Part shown: positions 52,473 to 61,155 of the stretch, piece after piece
How the letters are laid out: every line of letters starts with the position of its first letter
Position numbering within the stretch: position 1 is the first letter of the stretch
From: Vreelandella sp031769195
GTDB lineage: Bacteria; Pseudomonadota; Gammaproteobacteria; Pseudomonadales; Halomonadaceae
Length of the DNA: 64,000 bases
NCBI RefSeq assembly: GCF_031769195.1
Contig: NZ_JAVHNP010000002.1
Location: 186,001-250,000 of the forward strand
Reading direction: 5' to 3'
The notes under the pieces: generated by a model
Databases searched by the model: none
What the model was told of the DNA's origin: nothing
Seen by the model: only the letters and a program-made list of their open reading frames with translations
Translations under genes and position numbers: made by a program

Positions 52473-53306
52473 ATGTTTGTCGACTCTCACTGTCATTTAG
52501 ACCGTTTATCTGAACACACGCATGGCGGCGATGTAGCCGCTACGCTTGCGGCTGCTCGTGCTGCCAATGTGAGCCAATTTTTGGCTATCTCTACGTCATT
52601 AGAAGAGCTGCCAGGATTGGCCTCTATCGCAAGAGAGCACCACGATGTGGCGATCTCAGCGGGCCTGCATCCGCTCCATCAAGCACCTAATGAACCTACC
52701 GTGCAGGACATTGTGGACGCGGCTGAGCAATTCGGCGCGGTAGCAATTGGTGAAACGGGGCTGGATTATCATTACCAGGAAAGCGTACCGGTGAGCGTTC
52801 AGCATGAGCGGTTTAAGCGCCACCTCATAGCGGCGAAGGAGCTCGCACTGCCGGTCATTGTGCATACCCGAGAAGCCAAAGAGGACACCCTGGCGCTACT
52901 ACGTGAATACAGTGACCCCAAGGTGGGCGGCGTACTTCACTGTTTTACAGAAGACTTGGATATGGCGCGGGAAGCCGTGCGGCTAGGTTTCTATATTTCA
53001 CTGTCAGGCATTATCACGTTTCGTAATGCCGCGGCGCTTAGAACTCTGGCGCGCCAGCTGCCCTTAGATCGGCTACTGATTGAAACCGACAGTCCTTATT
53101 TAGCCCCCGTACCTTATCGCGGTAAGCCGAATGAACCTGCTTGGGTCGTTGAAGTCGCAGAGTGTATTGCGCGCGAGCGTGGCATTACCGTGGATGAGGT
53201 GGCCATGCAAACGACCGTTAATTTTTATCAGCTGTTCCGCGCGGCGGCGCCTGACGCGCCTGCTCATGTGAAAGAAGCCCTGGCGCAGTCTGGGCTGGTG
53301 GTATAA
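52473..53306 (+). CDS. TatD-family metal-dependent deoxyribonuclease (YcfH-like)
   Basis: A 277-residue TIM-barrel hydrolase. Metal ligands are in DSHCHLDRL at the N-terminus, GETGLDYHY (glutamate), IVHTREAKEDTL, LHCFTED and the aspartate in IETDSPYLAP. This is the TatD/YcfH family of metal-dependent exonucleases or deacylases; the placement after holB-pilZ corresponds to ycfH rather than the twin-arginine tatD. Its in vivo substrate is uncertain. Confidence 0.93.
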   Translation: MFVDSHCHLDRLSEHTHGGDVAATLAAARAANVSQFLAISTSLEELPGLASIAREHHDVAISAGLHPLHQAPNEPTVQDIVDAAEQFGAVAIGETGLDYHYQESVPVSVQHERFKRHLIAAKELALPVIVHTREAKEDTLALLREYSDPKVGGVLHCFTEDLDMAREAVRLGFYISLSGIITFRNAAALRTLARQLPLDRLLIETDSPYLAPVPYRGKPNEPAWVVEVAECIARERGITVDEVAMQTTVNFYQLFRAAAPDAPAHVKEALAQSGLVV

Positions 53307-53334
53307 CACGTGGTCAGTGCCACGGGAGGTCGGT

Positions 53335-53895
53335 GTGAATATTGATCGGCTAGTGCAGCAGTCAGAAGGCTCCGCCGCCATTCCCCCAGTGGATACTTGG
53401 CAGCCAGCCTTGTCGGGTGAGATAGATATCCTGGTGCAGGAAGAGGGCACTTGGCTGCATGAAGGCCAGCCTTTTGCACGTCCAGCGATTGCCAAACTAC
53501 TGTCTACCCTGCTGCGCCTAGACGATGATGGCTACTGCTTGGTGACTCCCGTAGAGCGCTGGCGCTTAACCGTGGTGGATCGTCCGTTGGTAGTGGTAGA
53601 GGCGGACTTTCACGATGATGCCTGGTGGTTCAAAACACAGTTTGATGATGTGGTGCGTTTGGATGCTGAGCATCCCATCACGCTGACCGAGACACCCGGC
53701 GGCGAGCTGGCCCCTGAGTGTGCCGTCAGATTTGGTTTGGCAGCTAGGCTGCATCGCAACGTTTTTTATCGCTTGGTAGAGCAGGCCCGTGTTGTTGAGA
53801 GCGCGTCGGGCCATAGCGAATGTCAGCTCTACAGTGCGGGCAACTGGCATGTGCTAGGACAGTGGAGCGATAGCGTGCCAAGTGAGTCGCCGTGA
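53335..53895 (+). CDS. DUF1285 protein
   Basis: A 186-residue protein of the DUF1285 family. Family-like stretches are DIDILVQEEGTWLHEGQPFARPAIAKLLSTLLR-type residues near the N-terminus, YCLVTPVERWRLTVVDRPLVVVEAD, and HRNVFYRLVEQA near the C-terminus. Its function is unknown. The GTG at 53335 has GGGAGG (53324-53329) at good spacing, whereas the open frame from 53317 does not. The stop overlaps the helicase gene (GTGA), suggesting coupled expression. Confidence 0.88.
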   Translation: MNIDRLVQQSEGSAAIPPVDTWQPALSGEIDILVQEEGTWLHEGQPFARPAIAKLLSTLLRLDDDGYCLVTPVERWRLTVVDRPLVVVEADFHDDAWWFKTQFDDVVRLDAEHPITLTETPGGELAPECAVRFGLAARLHRNVFYRLVEQARVVESASGHSECQLYSAGNWHVLGQWSDSVPSESP

Positions 53896-56108
53896 AGTTA
53901 ACTGCCGAGCAGCAAGCCGTTGTTCACCATCGGGAAGGGCATGCACGTGTCGCCGCCGTGGCGGGTGCCGGTAAAACCACGACCATGGCTGCCAGAGTGC
54001 TCCACCTGTTAGACAGTGGCGTTTCGTCCAAGCGCATGCTGGTGCTGATGTTTAACCGTTCAGCGAAAGATGATTTCCAGCGTCGCCTAGCCAGCATGGC
54101 CCCACCGGGCCAGCCCTTGCCTGATGTACGTACGTTTCACTCCTTAGGCCACCGGCTGACCCAAAGCCTGTGCCGCTGGGGAGCGCTTGCGCCTAGGCGG
54201 CTGCTGTCTGCCGAATGGCAAATGGAGCGCCTGCTGCGACAAGCCAGTCTTAATGTGCTGACGGAGCAGGTAGAGCGTCGAGATGCTGCGTTAGAAGGCG
54301 ACCGCTTGGAGGCGCTGGCTCATTTTTGTGGGTTAGTGAAGGCCGAAATGCTGCCCGCCACGACGCTTTATGAGCGCTTGAATTACGAACCGGATACGGA
54401 CTACTTCCCAGCCGCGTTTGATGAGGCCGAACGGCTTTTGCAGGCGGAAGGAGTGATGACGTACGCCGATCTGCTCTATCGGCCGCTGCAAGCGCTGGAA
54501 GCCGATGCGGCACTGCGCCAGCGGGTCGAAGGCTTTTTAGATCATGTGATTGTCGATGAGTACCAGGATATTAATACGGTTCAGCAACGGCTGTTAGCCG
54601 TGCTGGCCGGGCCAAGTGCCCATGTGATGGCCGTCGGCGATGCGAACCAGTGCATTTATGAATGGCGTGGGGCTCGCCCCGATACCATGCTGGAAAACTT
54701 TACGGCCACGTTTGGTGAAGCGACTGACTACCCGCTCTCTATGACCTTTCGTCATGGACATGCCTTGGCGCTCACTGCTAACCACGCCATTATGGCCAAT
54801 CAGCGGCGGCCTGATCAGCTCTGTTTAGCCGATGCGAACAACCCAGACACGCATGTGTCGGTGGGGCAGGGTAGCCGCATGCTTCTGGATGCCTTAATGG
54901 ATTGGCAGTCACAGGGGCGGGCGCTCAGCGATGCCAGCCTGTTGGTGAGAAGCTGGGCGCTATCGGTACCTTTTCAGTTGGCTCTGCTGCAAGCGGGTAT
55001 TCCTTTTCGTCTGTTACGTGAAGATCGCTTCGTGTTTCGTTTGCCGTTGGTGCAGGCGTTAGCCGGTTATCTCAAGCTCTCCAGGCGCCCCGAGTTACTG
55101 CACGATCCAGAGCAGTTGCTGTTGCTGTTAGCGCAGCCGACCCCCTTCGTTGCCCGTGAGCGGCTTCAGCGCCTCGCCTACCAATTAGCGGCAACCCAGC
55201 AGTGGCCTGAGCGGCACGAACCCGTACTTGCAACACTGAAACCGTTGCAGCGACGCACTCTCAAAAAACGCTGGGAACTGCTGTGTGAACTGCCGAGGCT
55301 GAGTGCGTGGCCGCCCGCAAAGTTGCTGACCCATGTGGTCGAGACCATTGACGCGGAAAAAACCCTAAAACGTGCTGCCGCCCGCCGCGATAAAGGCGAG
55401 GAGGACGTGCGTTTACTCGATGTGCTTATTGAACAGGCCGAGAGTGTGCAAGATCCAGATGCCTTTATTGAACTGCTTGAGCGCCCGGTGGAAAACCAAG
55501 CCGGCGGCGTGCTCATTAGTACGGTGCACGGCGCGAAAGGACTTGAGTGGCCGCTCGTGGCGGTTGCGGGCGTCAATGAAGAGGACTTTCCGCACTACAG
55601 CCGCGATAATCCGTTGAATGATGAGCGATTAGAAGAGGAACGACGACTGTTCTATGTGGCTATCACCCGGGCAAAAGAGCAGTTGCTGGTGTTGCATGAC
55701 GGTGGTGCCCATCGGCCCAGCCGGTTTATCGCTGAAAGTGCCTGGCAAGACGGTATGCGTATTGCCGCTTGCTTAACAAGCCCGCAGGCACCGGATGAGC
55801 CATTGGAAGTGGCCTCTCCTAGCTTGGTAGAGCGTTATCTTGAGAGAGTGGGGCGCGCTGACATCGCGTTGGCAGCCCCTCAGATTAAAGAGCCAGCTGG
55901 CGGTTACCACGTAAACGCAGGTGGTCACTATTATCCCGGCCAGCGCTTGTTGCATGCGGTCTTTGGGGAGGGCGAAGTGGCCGCTGTAGAGGGCAACCCT
56001 GCTGATCCGGTCATCGATGTACGGTTTGTGCAGGCAGGAAGACGTCGACTCATCGCCCGTCGTGCCCCCATCGAGGTGATGGATTCCGCTAGCAGCGTCG
56101 TTAGCTAG
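53892..56108 (+). CDS. UvrD/Rep-like superfamily 1A DNA helicase
   Basis: ATP-dependent 3'-5' helicase, 738 residues. Motifs in order: Q-like LTAEQQAVVHH, Walker A VAAVAGAGKTTTMAARV, Ia MFNRSAKDDF, Walker B VDEYQDINTVQQRL, III VGDANQCIYEWRGARP, IV SMTFRHG, V STVHGAKGLEWPLVAV and VI FYVAITRAKEQLLV. The C-terminal 50 residues (YYPGQRLLHAVFGEGEVAAVEGNP) look like the Tudor-like end of UvrD/PcrA. It is distinct from canonical UvrD and Rep by its motif spacing. It starts inside the DUF1285 stop, so the two may act together. Confidence 0.92.
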   Translation: MKLTAEQQAVVHHREGHARVAAVAGAGKTTTMAARVLHLLDSGVSSKRMLVLMFNRSAKDDFQRRLASMAPPGQPLPDVRTFHSLGHRLTQSLCRWGALAPRRLLSAEWQMERLLRQASLNVLTEQVERRDAALEGDRLEALAHFCGLVKAEMLPATTLYERLNYEPDTDYFPAAFDEAERLLQAEGVMTYADLLYRPLQALEADAALRQRVEGFLDHVIVDEYQDINTVQQRLLAVLAGPSAHVMAVGDANQCIYEWRGARPDTMLENFTATFGEATDYPLSMTFRHGHALALTANHAIMANQRRPDQLCLADANNPDTHVSVGQGSRMLLDALMDWQSQGRALSDASLLVRSWALSVPFQLALLQAGIPFRLLREDRFVFRLPLVQALAGYLKLSRRPELLHDPEQLLLLLAQPTPFVARERLQRLAYQLAATQQWPERHEPVLATLKPLQRRTLKKRWELLCELPRLSAWPPAKLLTHVVETIDAEKTLKRAAARRDKGEEDVRLLDVLIEQAESVQDPDAFIELLERPVENQAGGVLISTVHGAKGLEWPLVAVAGVNEEDFPHYSRDNPLNDERLEEERRLFYVAITRAKEQLLVLHDGGAHRPSRFIAESAWQDGMRIAACLTSPQAPDEPLEVASPSLVERYLERVGRADIALAAPQIKEPAGGYHVNAGGHYYPGQRLLHAVFGEGEVAAVEGNPADPVIDVRFVQAGRRRLIARRAPIEVMDSASSVVS

Positions 56109-56184
56109 CGGCTGAAAAATATATTCACTAGTGTGTCAATAGCCCTGCTTTAACCCTTGGCGACGCTGAGGGAGCATATGGTGT

Positions 56185-56213
56185 TTGACTTACCTAGGTC
56201 TGGCCGATTAAAT
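56185..56213 (+). promoter_or_regulatory. possible promoter and leader structure of the porin gene
   Basis: TTGACT (56185-56190) is followed after 17 bases by TTAAAT (56208-56213), a usable but weak -10. Downstream, GCCGATTA (56203-56210) is repeated in inverted form as TAATCGGC (56243-56250), which ends immediately before the porin ATG, and TTACCTAG occurs twice (56190-56197 and 56231-56238). The layout suggests control of the porin at transcription or translation. Confidence 0.45.
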
Positions 56214-56250
56214 GCTTTGAAGTTAACTATTTACCTAGTGGGTAATCGGC

Positions 56251-57480
56251 ATGTTAAGGCACTTTGTCAGGTCGTGCGCCATCTCTCTTGCCATCTGCAG
56301 CGGTGCCGCCCTTGCCGACAACTCGTTGCCTAGTCTCACGCTGAACGGATTTGGCACCTTGGGTGTTGTGCACTCGGATGTGTCTGATGCCGATTTTGTC
56401 TCGGACCCATTTGCCTCATCTGGCGCTGGCTATAGTAGTAATTGGAGTGCTGAGGTCGATAGCCGACTGGGGCTTCAAGCAACAATTGCTGCCACTTCTG
56501 AACTCTCCACAACCGTTCAGGTGGTGAGTGAAAAACGCTTCGATGGCTCCTATTCACCTGATATTGAGTGGGCTTACCTTCAGTATGATGCCACCCCGCA
56601 ACTAAGCTTTCGCGTTGGTCGGATGGTGCAAGGCAACTTTTTGAATTCCGAATACCGTAAAGTCAGTTTTGCCACCCCCTGGGTAAGACCACCGGCTGAA
56701 ATTTATCGCTTAGTTCCCGTCGCTAATTTTGATGGTGTCGATCTTCGCTATCGCTACTATGTCGGAGAGCTGATTAACGACCTCCGCCTGAGTTATGGAG
56801 GTGGTAGCCTTGAGTATGAAACGGGCGATATTGAGTCGTCCGATTCATGGGGAGTGTCCCAACAGACTCGATGGGGCAATACAACGCTCTTTGCCGGTTA
56901 CGGTGAAGTCAACGTCAGCGCGGAAGAGCTCACCCAGTTTTTTGACGTCTATCGGTTGTTTGGGCCGCCAGGGGAAGCGTTGGCCGATCGCTATGAAGTA
57001 GATGGTAAACCCCTGCGCTTCCTCAGCGTGGGCGTTAACTACGATCCAGGCCAGTGGTTCGTGGAGGGGGAGTGGGTTCGGTTGTCCTCATCAACGCTGC
57101 TAGGCAGCAGCGAAAGTGCTCATATGACGGCTGGCTACCGCTTAGGCAAGTGGACGCCATACGCGGCACTGGGCCGAGCACGGGTGACCAGTAACACCTT
57201 CGAACCTGGGCTCAATCCGGCTTTCTATCCTTCACCCTTTGCCGAGGGAGCGGTGTTGCTTAATAGCACTCTCAACGCGCTCATCTCGTCTGGTCTTCAG
57301 CAGGATAGCCGTACCATTGGTTTGCGCTGGGATTTCCGGCCGGGGATGGCCTTAACGGCACAGTATGATCATGTTGATTTTCGTTCTGGTTCTCCTGGTG
57401 GGCTCATTAACCAGCAGCCTGGCTTTCAACCGGGTGGAACGATGAATCTTTTTAGCCTTGCGCTCGACTTTGTGTTTTAG
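56251..57480 (+). CDS. outer-membrane beta-barrel porin-like protein
   Basis: A 409-residue exported protein. A signal peptide with an ALA cleavage site near residue 22 precedes an alternating amphipathic sequence typical of beta strands (LTLNGFGTLGVVHSD, QTRWGNTTLFAGYGEV, LRFLSVGVNYDPGQW) and a terminal LALDFVF ending in phenylalanine, the usual outer-membrane insertion signal. Relationship to general porins is by architecture; the substrate is unknown. It heads a compact group with a PstS-like protein (11 bases away) and a diguanylate cyclase. Confidence 0.82.
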   Translation: MLRHFVRSCAISLAICSGAALADNSLPSLTLNGFGTLGVVHSDVSDADFVSDPFASSGAGYSSNWSAEVDSRLGLQATIAATSELSTTVQVVSEKRFDGSYSPDIEWAYLQYDATPQLSFRVGRMVQGNFLNSEYRKVSFATPWVRPPAEIYRLVPVANFDGVDLRYRYYVGELINDLRLSYGGGSLEYETGDIESSDSWGVSQQTRWGNTTLFAGYGEVNVSAEELTQFFDVYRLFGPPGEALADRYEVDGKPLRFLSVGVNYDPGQWFVEGEWVRLSSSTLLGSSESAHMTAGYRLGKWTPYAALGRARVTSNTFEPGLNPAFYPSPFAEGAVLLNSTLNALISSGLQQDSRTIGLRWDFRPGMALTAQYDHVDFRSGSPGGLINQQPGFQPGGTMNLFSLALDFVF

Positions 57481-57491
57481 GGAGAGTGACG

Positions 57492-57917
57492 ATGGCTAAA
57501 CGACTATCTCGATGGTATTGCTGTGTGCTGCTCAGCTTGCTTTCTTGTACCGTCTATGCCGATCTGGTGGTCGTAGTATCAGCAGAAGCGGCTTTGAGCC
57601 GTATTCAACGGCAAGAGTTGAAAGATCTTTATCTGGAGAGCCGCAATTCGCTTCCTGGGCAGGCGCGAATAACCCCTATTGATCAGTCCGAACGCTCCCG
57701 TGAGCGTAGCGAGTTTTACCGGCGCTATATTGAAAAAACGCCGGCACAATTGCGTACTCACTGGGCGAGGCTGATTTTTACCGGGCGCGGCCAGCCGCCT
57801 CAAGCGCTTGCAGATAGCCAAGCCGTTGTGGAAAGGCTCATTCGTGACCCCTATGCACTCGGTTATATTGACCCTGATTTTTTAGATGAACGTTTGAAGG
57901 TGGTCACTGTTGAATAA
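57492..57917 (+). CDS. small PstS-like periplasmic binding protein
   Basis: A 141-residue protein with a signal peptide (basic KRLSR, hydrophobic WYCCVLLSLLSCTVYA, cleavage near residue 23). The mature part follows the pattern of short phosphate-ABC-transporter-like binding proteins: LVVVVSAEAALSRIQRQELKDLYL, then ITPIDQSERSRERSEFYRRY, LRTHWARLIFTGRGQPP and a GYIDPDF end. It has no permease genes beside it. In other genomes such proteins often sit next to membrane signalling proteins. The ATG at 57492 follows GGAGAG. It overlaps the cyclase start by eight bases. Confidence 0.82.
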   Translation: MAKRLSRWYCCVLLSLLSCTVYADLVVVVSAEAALSRIQRQELKDLYLESRNSLPGQARITPIDQSERSRERSEFYRRYIEKTPAQLRTHWARLIFTGRGQPPQALADSQAVVERLIRDPYALGYIDPDFLDERLKVVTVE

Positions 57918-59427
57918 GCCCAGAGGGCCAGAGCTGGGGCGCGATTCATTGCTACCGATGCGCTTATGGCGCCATCGGCTAGCAGAACCGATGGTGCTGT
58001 TCAGTACCATCGGTTTACTTATGGTGCTGATTATTTTTAGCAGCGCTTATTTTCTGGTGAGCCGTGAGCAAGATGCCATTAGGCAGCAAATCGAGCTGTC
58101 GATTGGAGATATCGCGGATACCTATGAAGCCAGGGTGCTACGATCTTTAAGAGAGATTGATGCGACCTTGAAGCTGGTAGATTTTGTGGCTAGCCAGCAG
58201 CGCTCAGGTGTTTTAGACACGCTCCAAGAGCGTAATCTGCTGCCGCCCGAGCTAATTTTTACCGTGAGCATTATTGATCACCAAGGAGCTGTCAAAGAGA
58301 GTACTGCGCCGATGCAGTGGGCTCATCCGGGCGGTGCTTTTGCGGCGCTGCCTCAAGCCCCAGGGCTTCTGGTGGAGGCTTTTGCATCCGAGGGACGTCA
58401 GCAGCTGTTATTTGCCAGAATGTTAACCGGTGATCGTGATACCCCTGAGTGGGTCACGCTAACGGTAGGGGCCGACTATTTTGTTAGTGGATACGATGCA
58501 GGCGCGTTAGGCGCGCAAGGGTTACTGGCATTAGTCGATGCCAGCAATATGACCCGTATCGGGCGCAGTGGCTCCCAGCTCTACTCCAGTATTGCGATGG
58601 CCCTGCCTGCCCATGATGAGATTCTCAGTCGCGGTGATACCCCGTTCTTAACCAACTGGCTCGGCGTTGAGCGCACCACCGTCGTGCGGCCGCTGTATCT
58701 CTTTCCCTTGTCGATTGTGGTGGGTATTTCAGTTGACGAGCGTCTAGCCGGGGCCAAACAGATCACCCGGCGTTACTGGCAGCGGGCCATTGTCGTAAGT
58801 GCCTCGGCACTGCTCATTTTGGGCCTCTTGGCGCGATTGAGTATTCAACTGCAGCGCGAACGCCAGCTTGTCACCGACGAGCGCCTGCGTCATACGCAAT
58901 ATATTGAACACTTAGCTTTTCACGATACGCTGACCCACTTACCTAACCGGGCCTATTTCAGCTATCTAGTGAATCAGGCCATTCAACAACAAGATGGCCA
59001 AGAGAATGGATTTGCGCTGCTCTTTTTAGATTTAGATCATTTTAAGCAGATTAATGATTCGTTAGGGCACGATGCCGGGGATCAGTTATTACAAGTCGCG
59101 GCCAAGCGTTTGGTGTCGACCGTGCGGGAGCAGGATGTGGTCGCGCGATTGGGCGGGGACGAGTTCGTCATCCTGCTAAAAGACGTGACCCAGTGTGACC
59201 AAGTCACCCGGGTGACAGATCATCTCGTTGCAGCGATGCAGTCGCCGTTTGCGTTGGCAGGAGAGTCGTGTGAGATCTCAGTGAGTATCGGTGTAGCCAT
59301 GTTTCCGACAGATGGGGGAAATGAGAAAACACTTATGAAGTGCGCTGATATGGCGATGTATCAAGCAAAAAAAGCGGGCAAAAATGGTACGCGTTTTTAT
59401 GCTGTATCAGCGTTGGAAAATCTATAA
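57910..59427 (+). CDS. membrane diguanylate cyclase with periplasmic sensor domain
   Basis: A 505-residue GGDEF protein that should make cyclic di-GMP. A cytoplasmic N-terminus, a membrane helix at about 28-50, a periplasmic dCache-like sensor (about 51-290), a second helix near 295-315, then a GGDEF domain to the C-terminus. The active site GGDEF is residues 415-419, and the inhibitory I-site REQD is at 406-409, so product inhibition is expected. No EAL domain. The TTG at 57910 is accepted because AAGGTGG lies upstream and it overlaps the previous gene; an ATG at 57958 is the alternative. Confidence 0.9.
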   Translation: MNKPRGPELGRDSLLPMRLWRHRLAEPMVLFSTIGLLMVLIIFSSAYFLVSREQDAIRQQIELSIGDIADTYEARVLRSLREIDATLKLVDFVASQQRSGVLDTLQERNLLPPELIFTVSIIDHQGAVKESTAPMQWAHPGGAFAALPQAPGLLVEAFASEGRQQLLFARMLTGDRDTPEWVTLTVGADYFVSGYDAGALGAQGLLALVDASNMTRIGRSGSQLYSSIAMALPAHDEILSRGDTPFLTNWLGVERTTVVRPLYLFPLSIVVGISVDERLAGAKQITRRYWQRAIVVSASALLILGLLARLSIQLQRERQLVTDERLRHTQYIEHLAFHDTLTHLPNRAYFSYLVNQAIQQQDGQENGFALLFLDLDHFKQINDSLGHDAGDQLLQVAAKRLVSTVREQDVVARLGGDEFVILLKDVTQCDQVTRVTDHLVAAMQSPFALAGESCEISVSIGVAMFPTDGGNEKTLMKCADMAMYQAKKAGKNGTRFYAVSALENL

Positions 59428-59446
59428 AAAGAATGGTTGCTCCCGC

Positions 59447-59480
59447 TTTATTGCTGCTCCTGTAGCGGAGCAGCAATAAA
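59447..59480. terminator. long hairpin between converging genes
   Basis: TTTATTGCTGCTCC (59447-59460) and GGAGCAGCAATAAA (59467-59480) are a perfect 14-pair inverted repeat with a TGTAGC loop. It lies between the 3' ends of the diguanylate cyclase and etfQO. The A/T-rich stem base supplies short T-runs on both strands, so it likely terminates both. Confidence 0.8.
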
Positions 59481-59490
59481 CGAGGGGGCG

Positions 59491-61155
59491 TTACATATTA
59501 GGGTAGTTAGGGCCGCCGCCGCCCTCAGGGGCTACCCAGGTAATGTTTTGGGCGGGGTCTTTGATATCACAGGTTTTGCAGTGCACGCAGTTCTGGAAAT
59601 TAATCTGGAAGCGAGGCTTACCCTGATCATCTTCCACCACTTCATATACCCCCGCAGGGCAGTAGCGCTGAGCGGGTTCGGCATATTTCGGTAGGTTTTC
59701 ACGAATTGGAAGCTCTGGATCTGCTAAGCGCAGGTGGCAGGGCTGGTCTTCTTCGTGGTTCGTATTGGATAAAAACACCGAGGTGGATTTATCAAACGAT
59801 AGCTTGCCGTCCGGTTTCGGATAGTTGATTTTCTCGAATTCGGCGGCTGGTTTCAGCGCCCCATGATCAGTGGTGGTGTCATGAACGTTGGGGAGCTTGT
59901 TGCCTAGCAACTGATTGACGAAGTTGTAGGCACCACCGCCGACCGTGCCGTACTTATGTATGGCGGGGCCAAAGCTTGCGCTCTCTTTAAGCTCTTGGTA
60001 GGCCCAGCTAGCTTCCCACTTGTTGGTGAAACTATCGAGTTCTTGCCCGCCTTCATCACCGCCTTTAATGGCTTCAAAGACACTCTCTGCGGCGAGCATG
60101 CCCGACTTCATCGCCGTGTGCAGGCCTTTGATTTTCGCAAAGTTGAGCGTGCCCGCATCACAGCCAATCAACAGGCCGCCAGGAAAGGTCATTTTGGGCA
60201 GGCAGTTGAACCCGCCCTTAACGATGGCACGTGCACCGTAAGCCACCCGCTTGCCGCCTTCAAGGTATTGGCTGAGCACCGGGTGGTGCTTCATGCGTTG
60301 GAACTCATCGAACGGCGAGAGCCACGGGTTCTGATAACCCAGGTCCATAATCAGGCCCACCACTACCTGCTGATTTTCTGCGTGGTAGAGGAACCAGCCG
60401 CCATGGGTGCTGTTGTCCAGAGGCCAGCCGGAGCCGTGTACCACCAGGCCGGGTTCGTGCTTGTCGGCGGGCACGTCCCACAGCTCTTTTAAGCCGATGC
60501 CGTAGTGCTGCGGGTCGCGGCCTGCATCCAGAGAAAAGTCGCTAATCAGGCGTTTGCCTAAGTGACCCCGTGCGCCTTCTGCAAACAGCGTGTACTTAGC
60601 GCGTAGCTCCATGCCAGGCATATGGCCGTCTTTGGGGGTGCCGTCGGCACCTACGCCCATATCGCCAATCAAAATACCGCGTACAACATTCTCTTCAATG
60701 ATGACTTCTTGAGCGGCAAAGCCAGGAAATATCTCAACGCCTAAGGATTCCGCCTGTTCGGCCAGCCAGCGGCACAGGTTGCCTGCGCTAATCACGTAGC
60801 GCGTTAGTTCGCCCCCCGTGTTGTGCATGCTTTTTGGTACCAGCGCGTTAGGAATTTTCTGCGCTTTTTCGGCGTCTTTTAACAGATACACATCATCACG
60901 GACAGCGGGGGTATTTAAAGGAGCGCCACGCTCTTCCCAATCGGGGAAAAGCTCCGCCAGTGCGCGTGGCTCAAACACCGCGCCTGACAGGATATGGGCG
61001 CCTACTTCAGAGCCTTTTTCGACGACACAAACGGTGAGTTCTTGCTCTGCCTCGTTAGCCTGCTGCATTAAACGGCAAGCGGCGGCTAGGCCTGACGGGC
61101 CTGCGCCAACAACGACAACGTCAAAGTCCATCACATCGCGTTCAACGTTTTCCAC
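59491..61155 (-). CDS. electron transfer flavoprotein-ubiquinone oxidoreductase
   Basis: Inner-membrane-associated flavoprotein of 554 residues passing electrons from ETF to ubiquinone during fatty and amino acid oxidation. The FAD loop VVVGAGPSGLAAACRLM is at the N-terminus, and the C-terminal 4Fe-4S cluster cysteines are in RYCPAGVYE and FQNCVHCKTCDIKDP. The GTG at 61155 has AAGGAG (61163-61168) upstream; the frame extends to 61185 without a ribosome site. It is divergent from etfB-etfA, its functional partners. Confidence 0.95.
   Translation of the reverse strand: MENVERDVMDFDVVVVGAGPSGLAAACRLMQQANEAEQELTVCVVEKGSEVGAHILSGAVFEPRALAELFPDWEERGAPLNTPAVRDDVYLLKDAEKAQKIPNALVPKSMHNTGGELTRYVISAGNLCRWLAEQAESLGVEIFPGFAAQEVIIEENVVRGILIGDMGVGADGTPKDGHMPGMELRAKYTLFAEGARGHLGKRLISDFSLDAGRDPQHYGIGLKELWDVPADKHEPGLVVHGSGWPLDNSTHGGWFLYHAENQQVVVGLIMDLGYQNPWLSPFDEFQRMKHHPVLSQYLEGGKRVAYGARAIVKGGFNCLPKMTFPGGLLIGCDAGTLNFAKIKGLHTAMKSGMLAAESVFEAIKGGDEGGQELDSFTNKWEASWAYQELKESASFGPAIHKYGTVGGGAYNFVNQLLGNKLPNVHDTTTDHGALKPAAEFEKINYPKPDGKLSFDKSTSVFLSNTNHEEDQPCHLRLADPELPIRENLPKYAEPAQRYCPAGVYEVVEDDQGKPRFQINFQNCVHCKTCDIKDPAQNITWVAPEGGGGPNYPNM

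Noticed and set aside
59956..60492. A 178-codon plus-strand open frame
   Set aside because: It lies opposite etfQO, whose family motifs are unambiguous; the plus frame shows no domain pattern.
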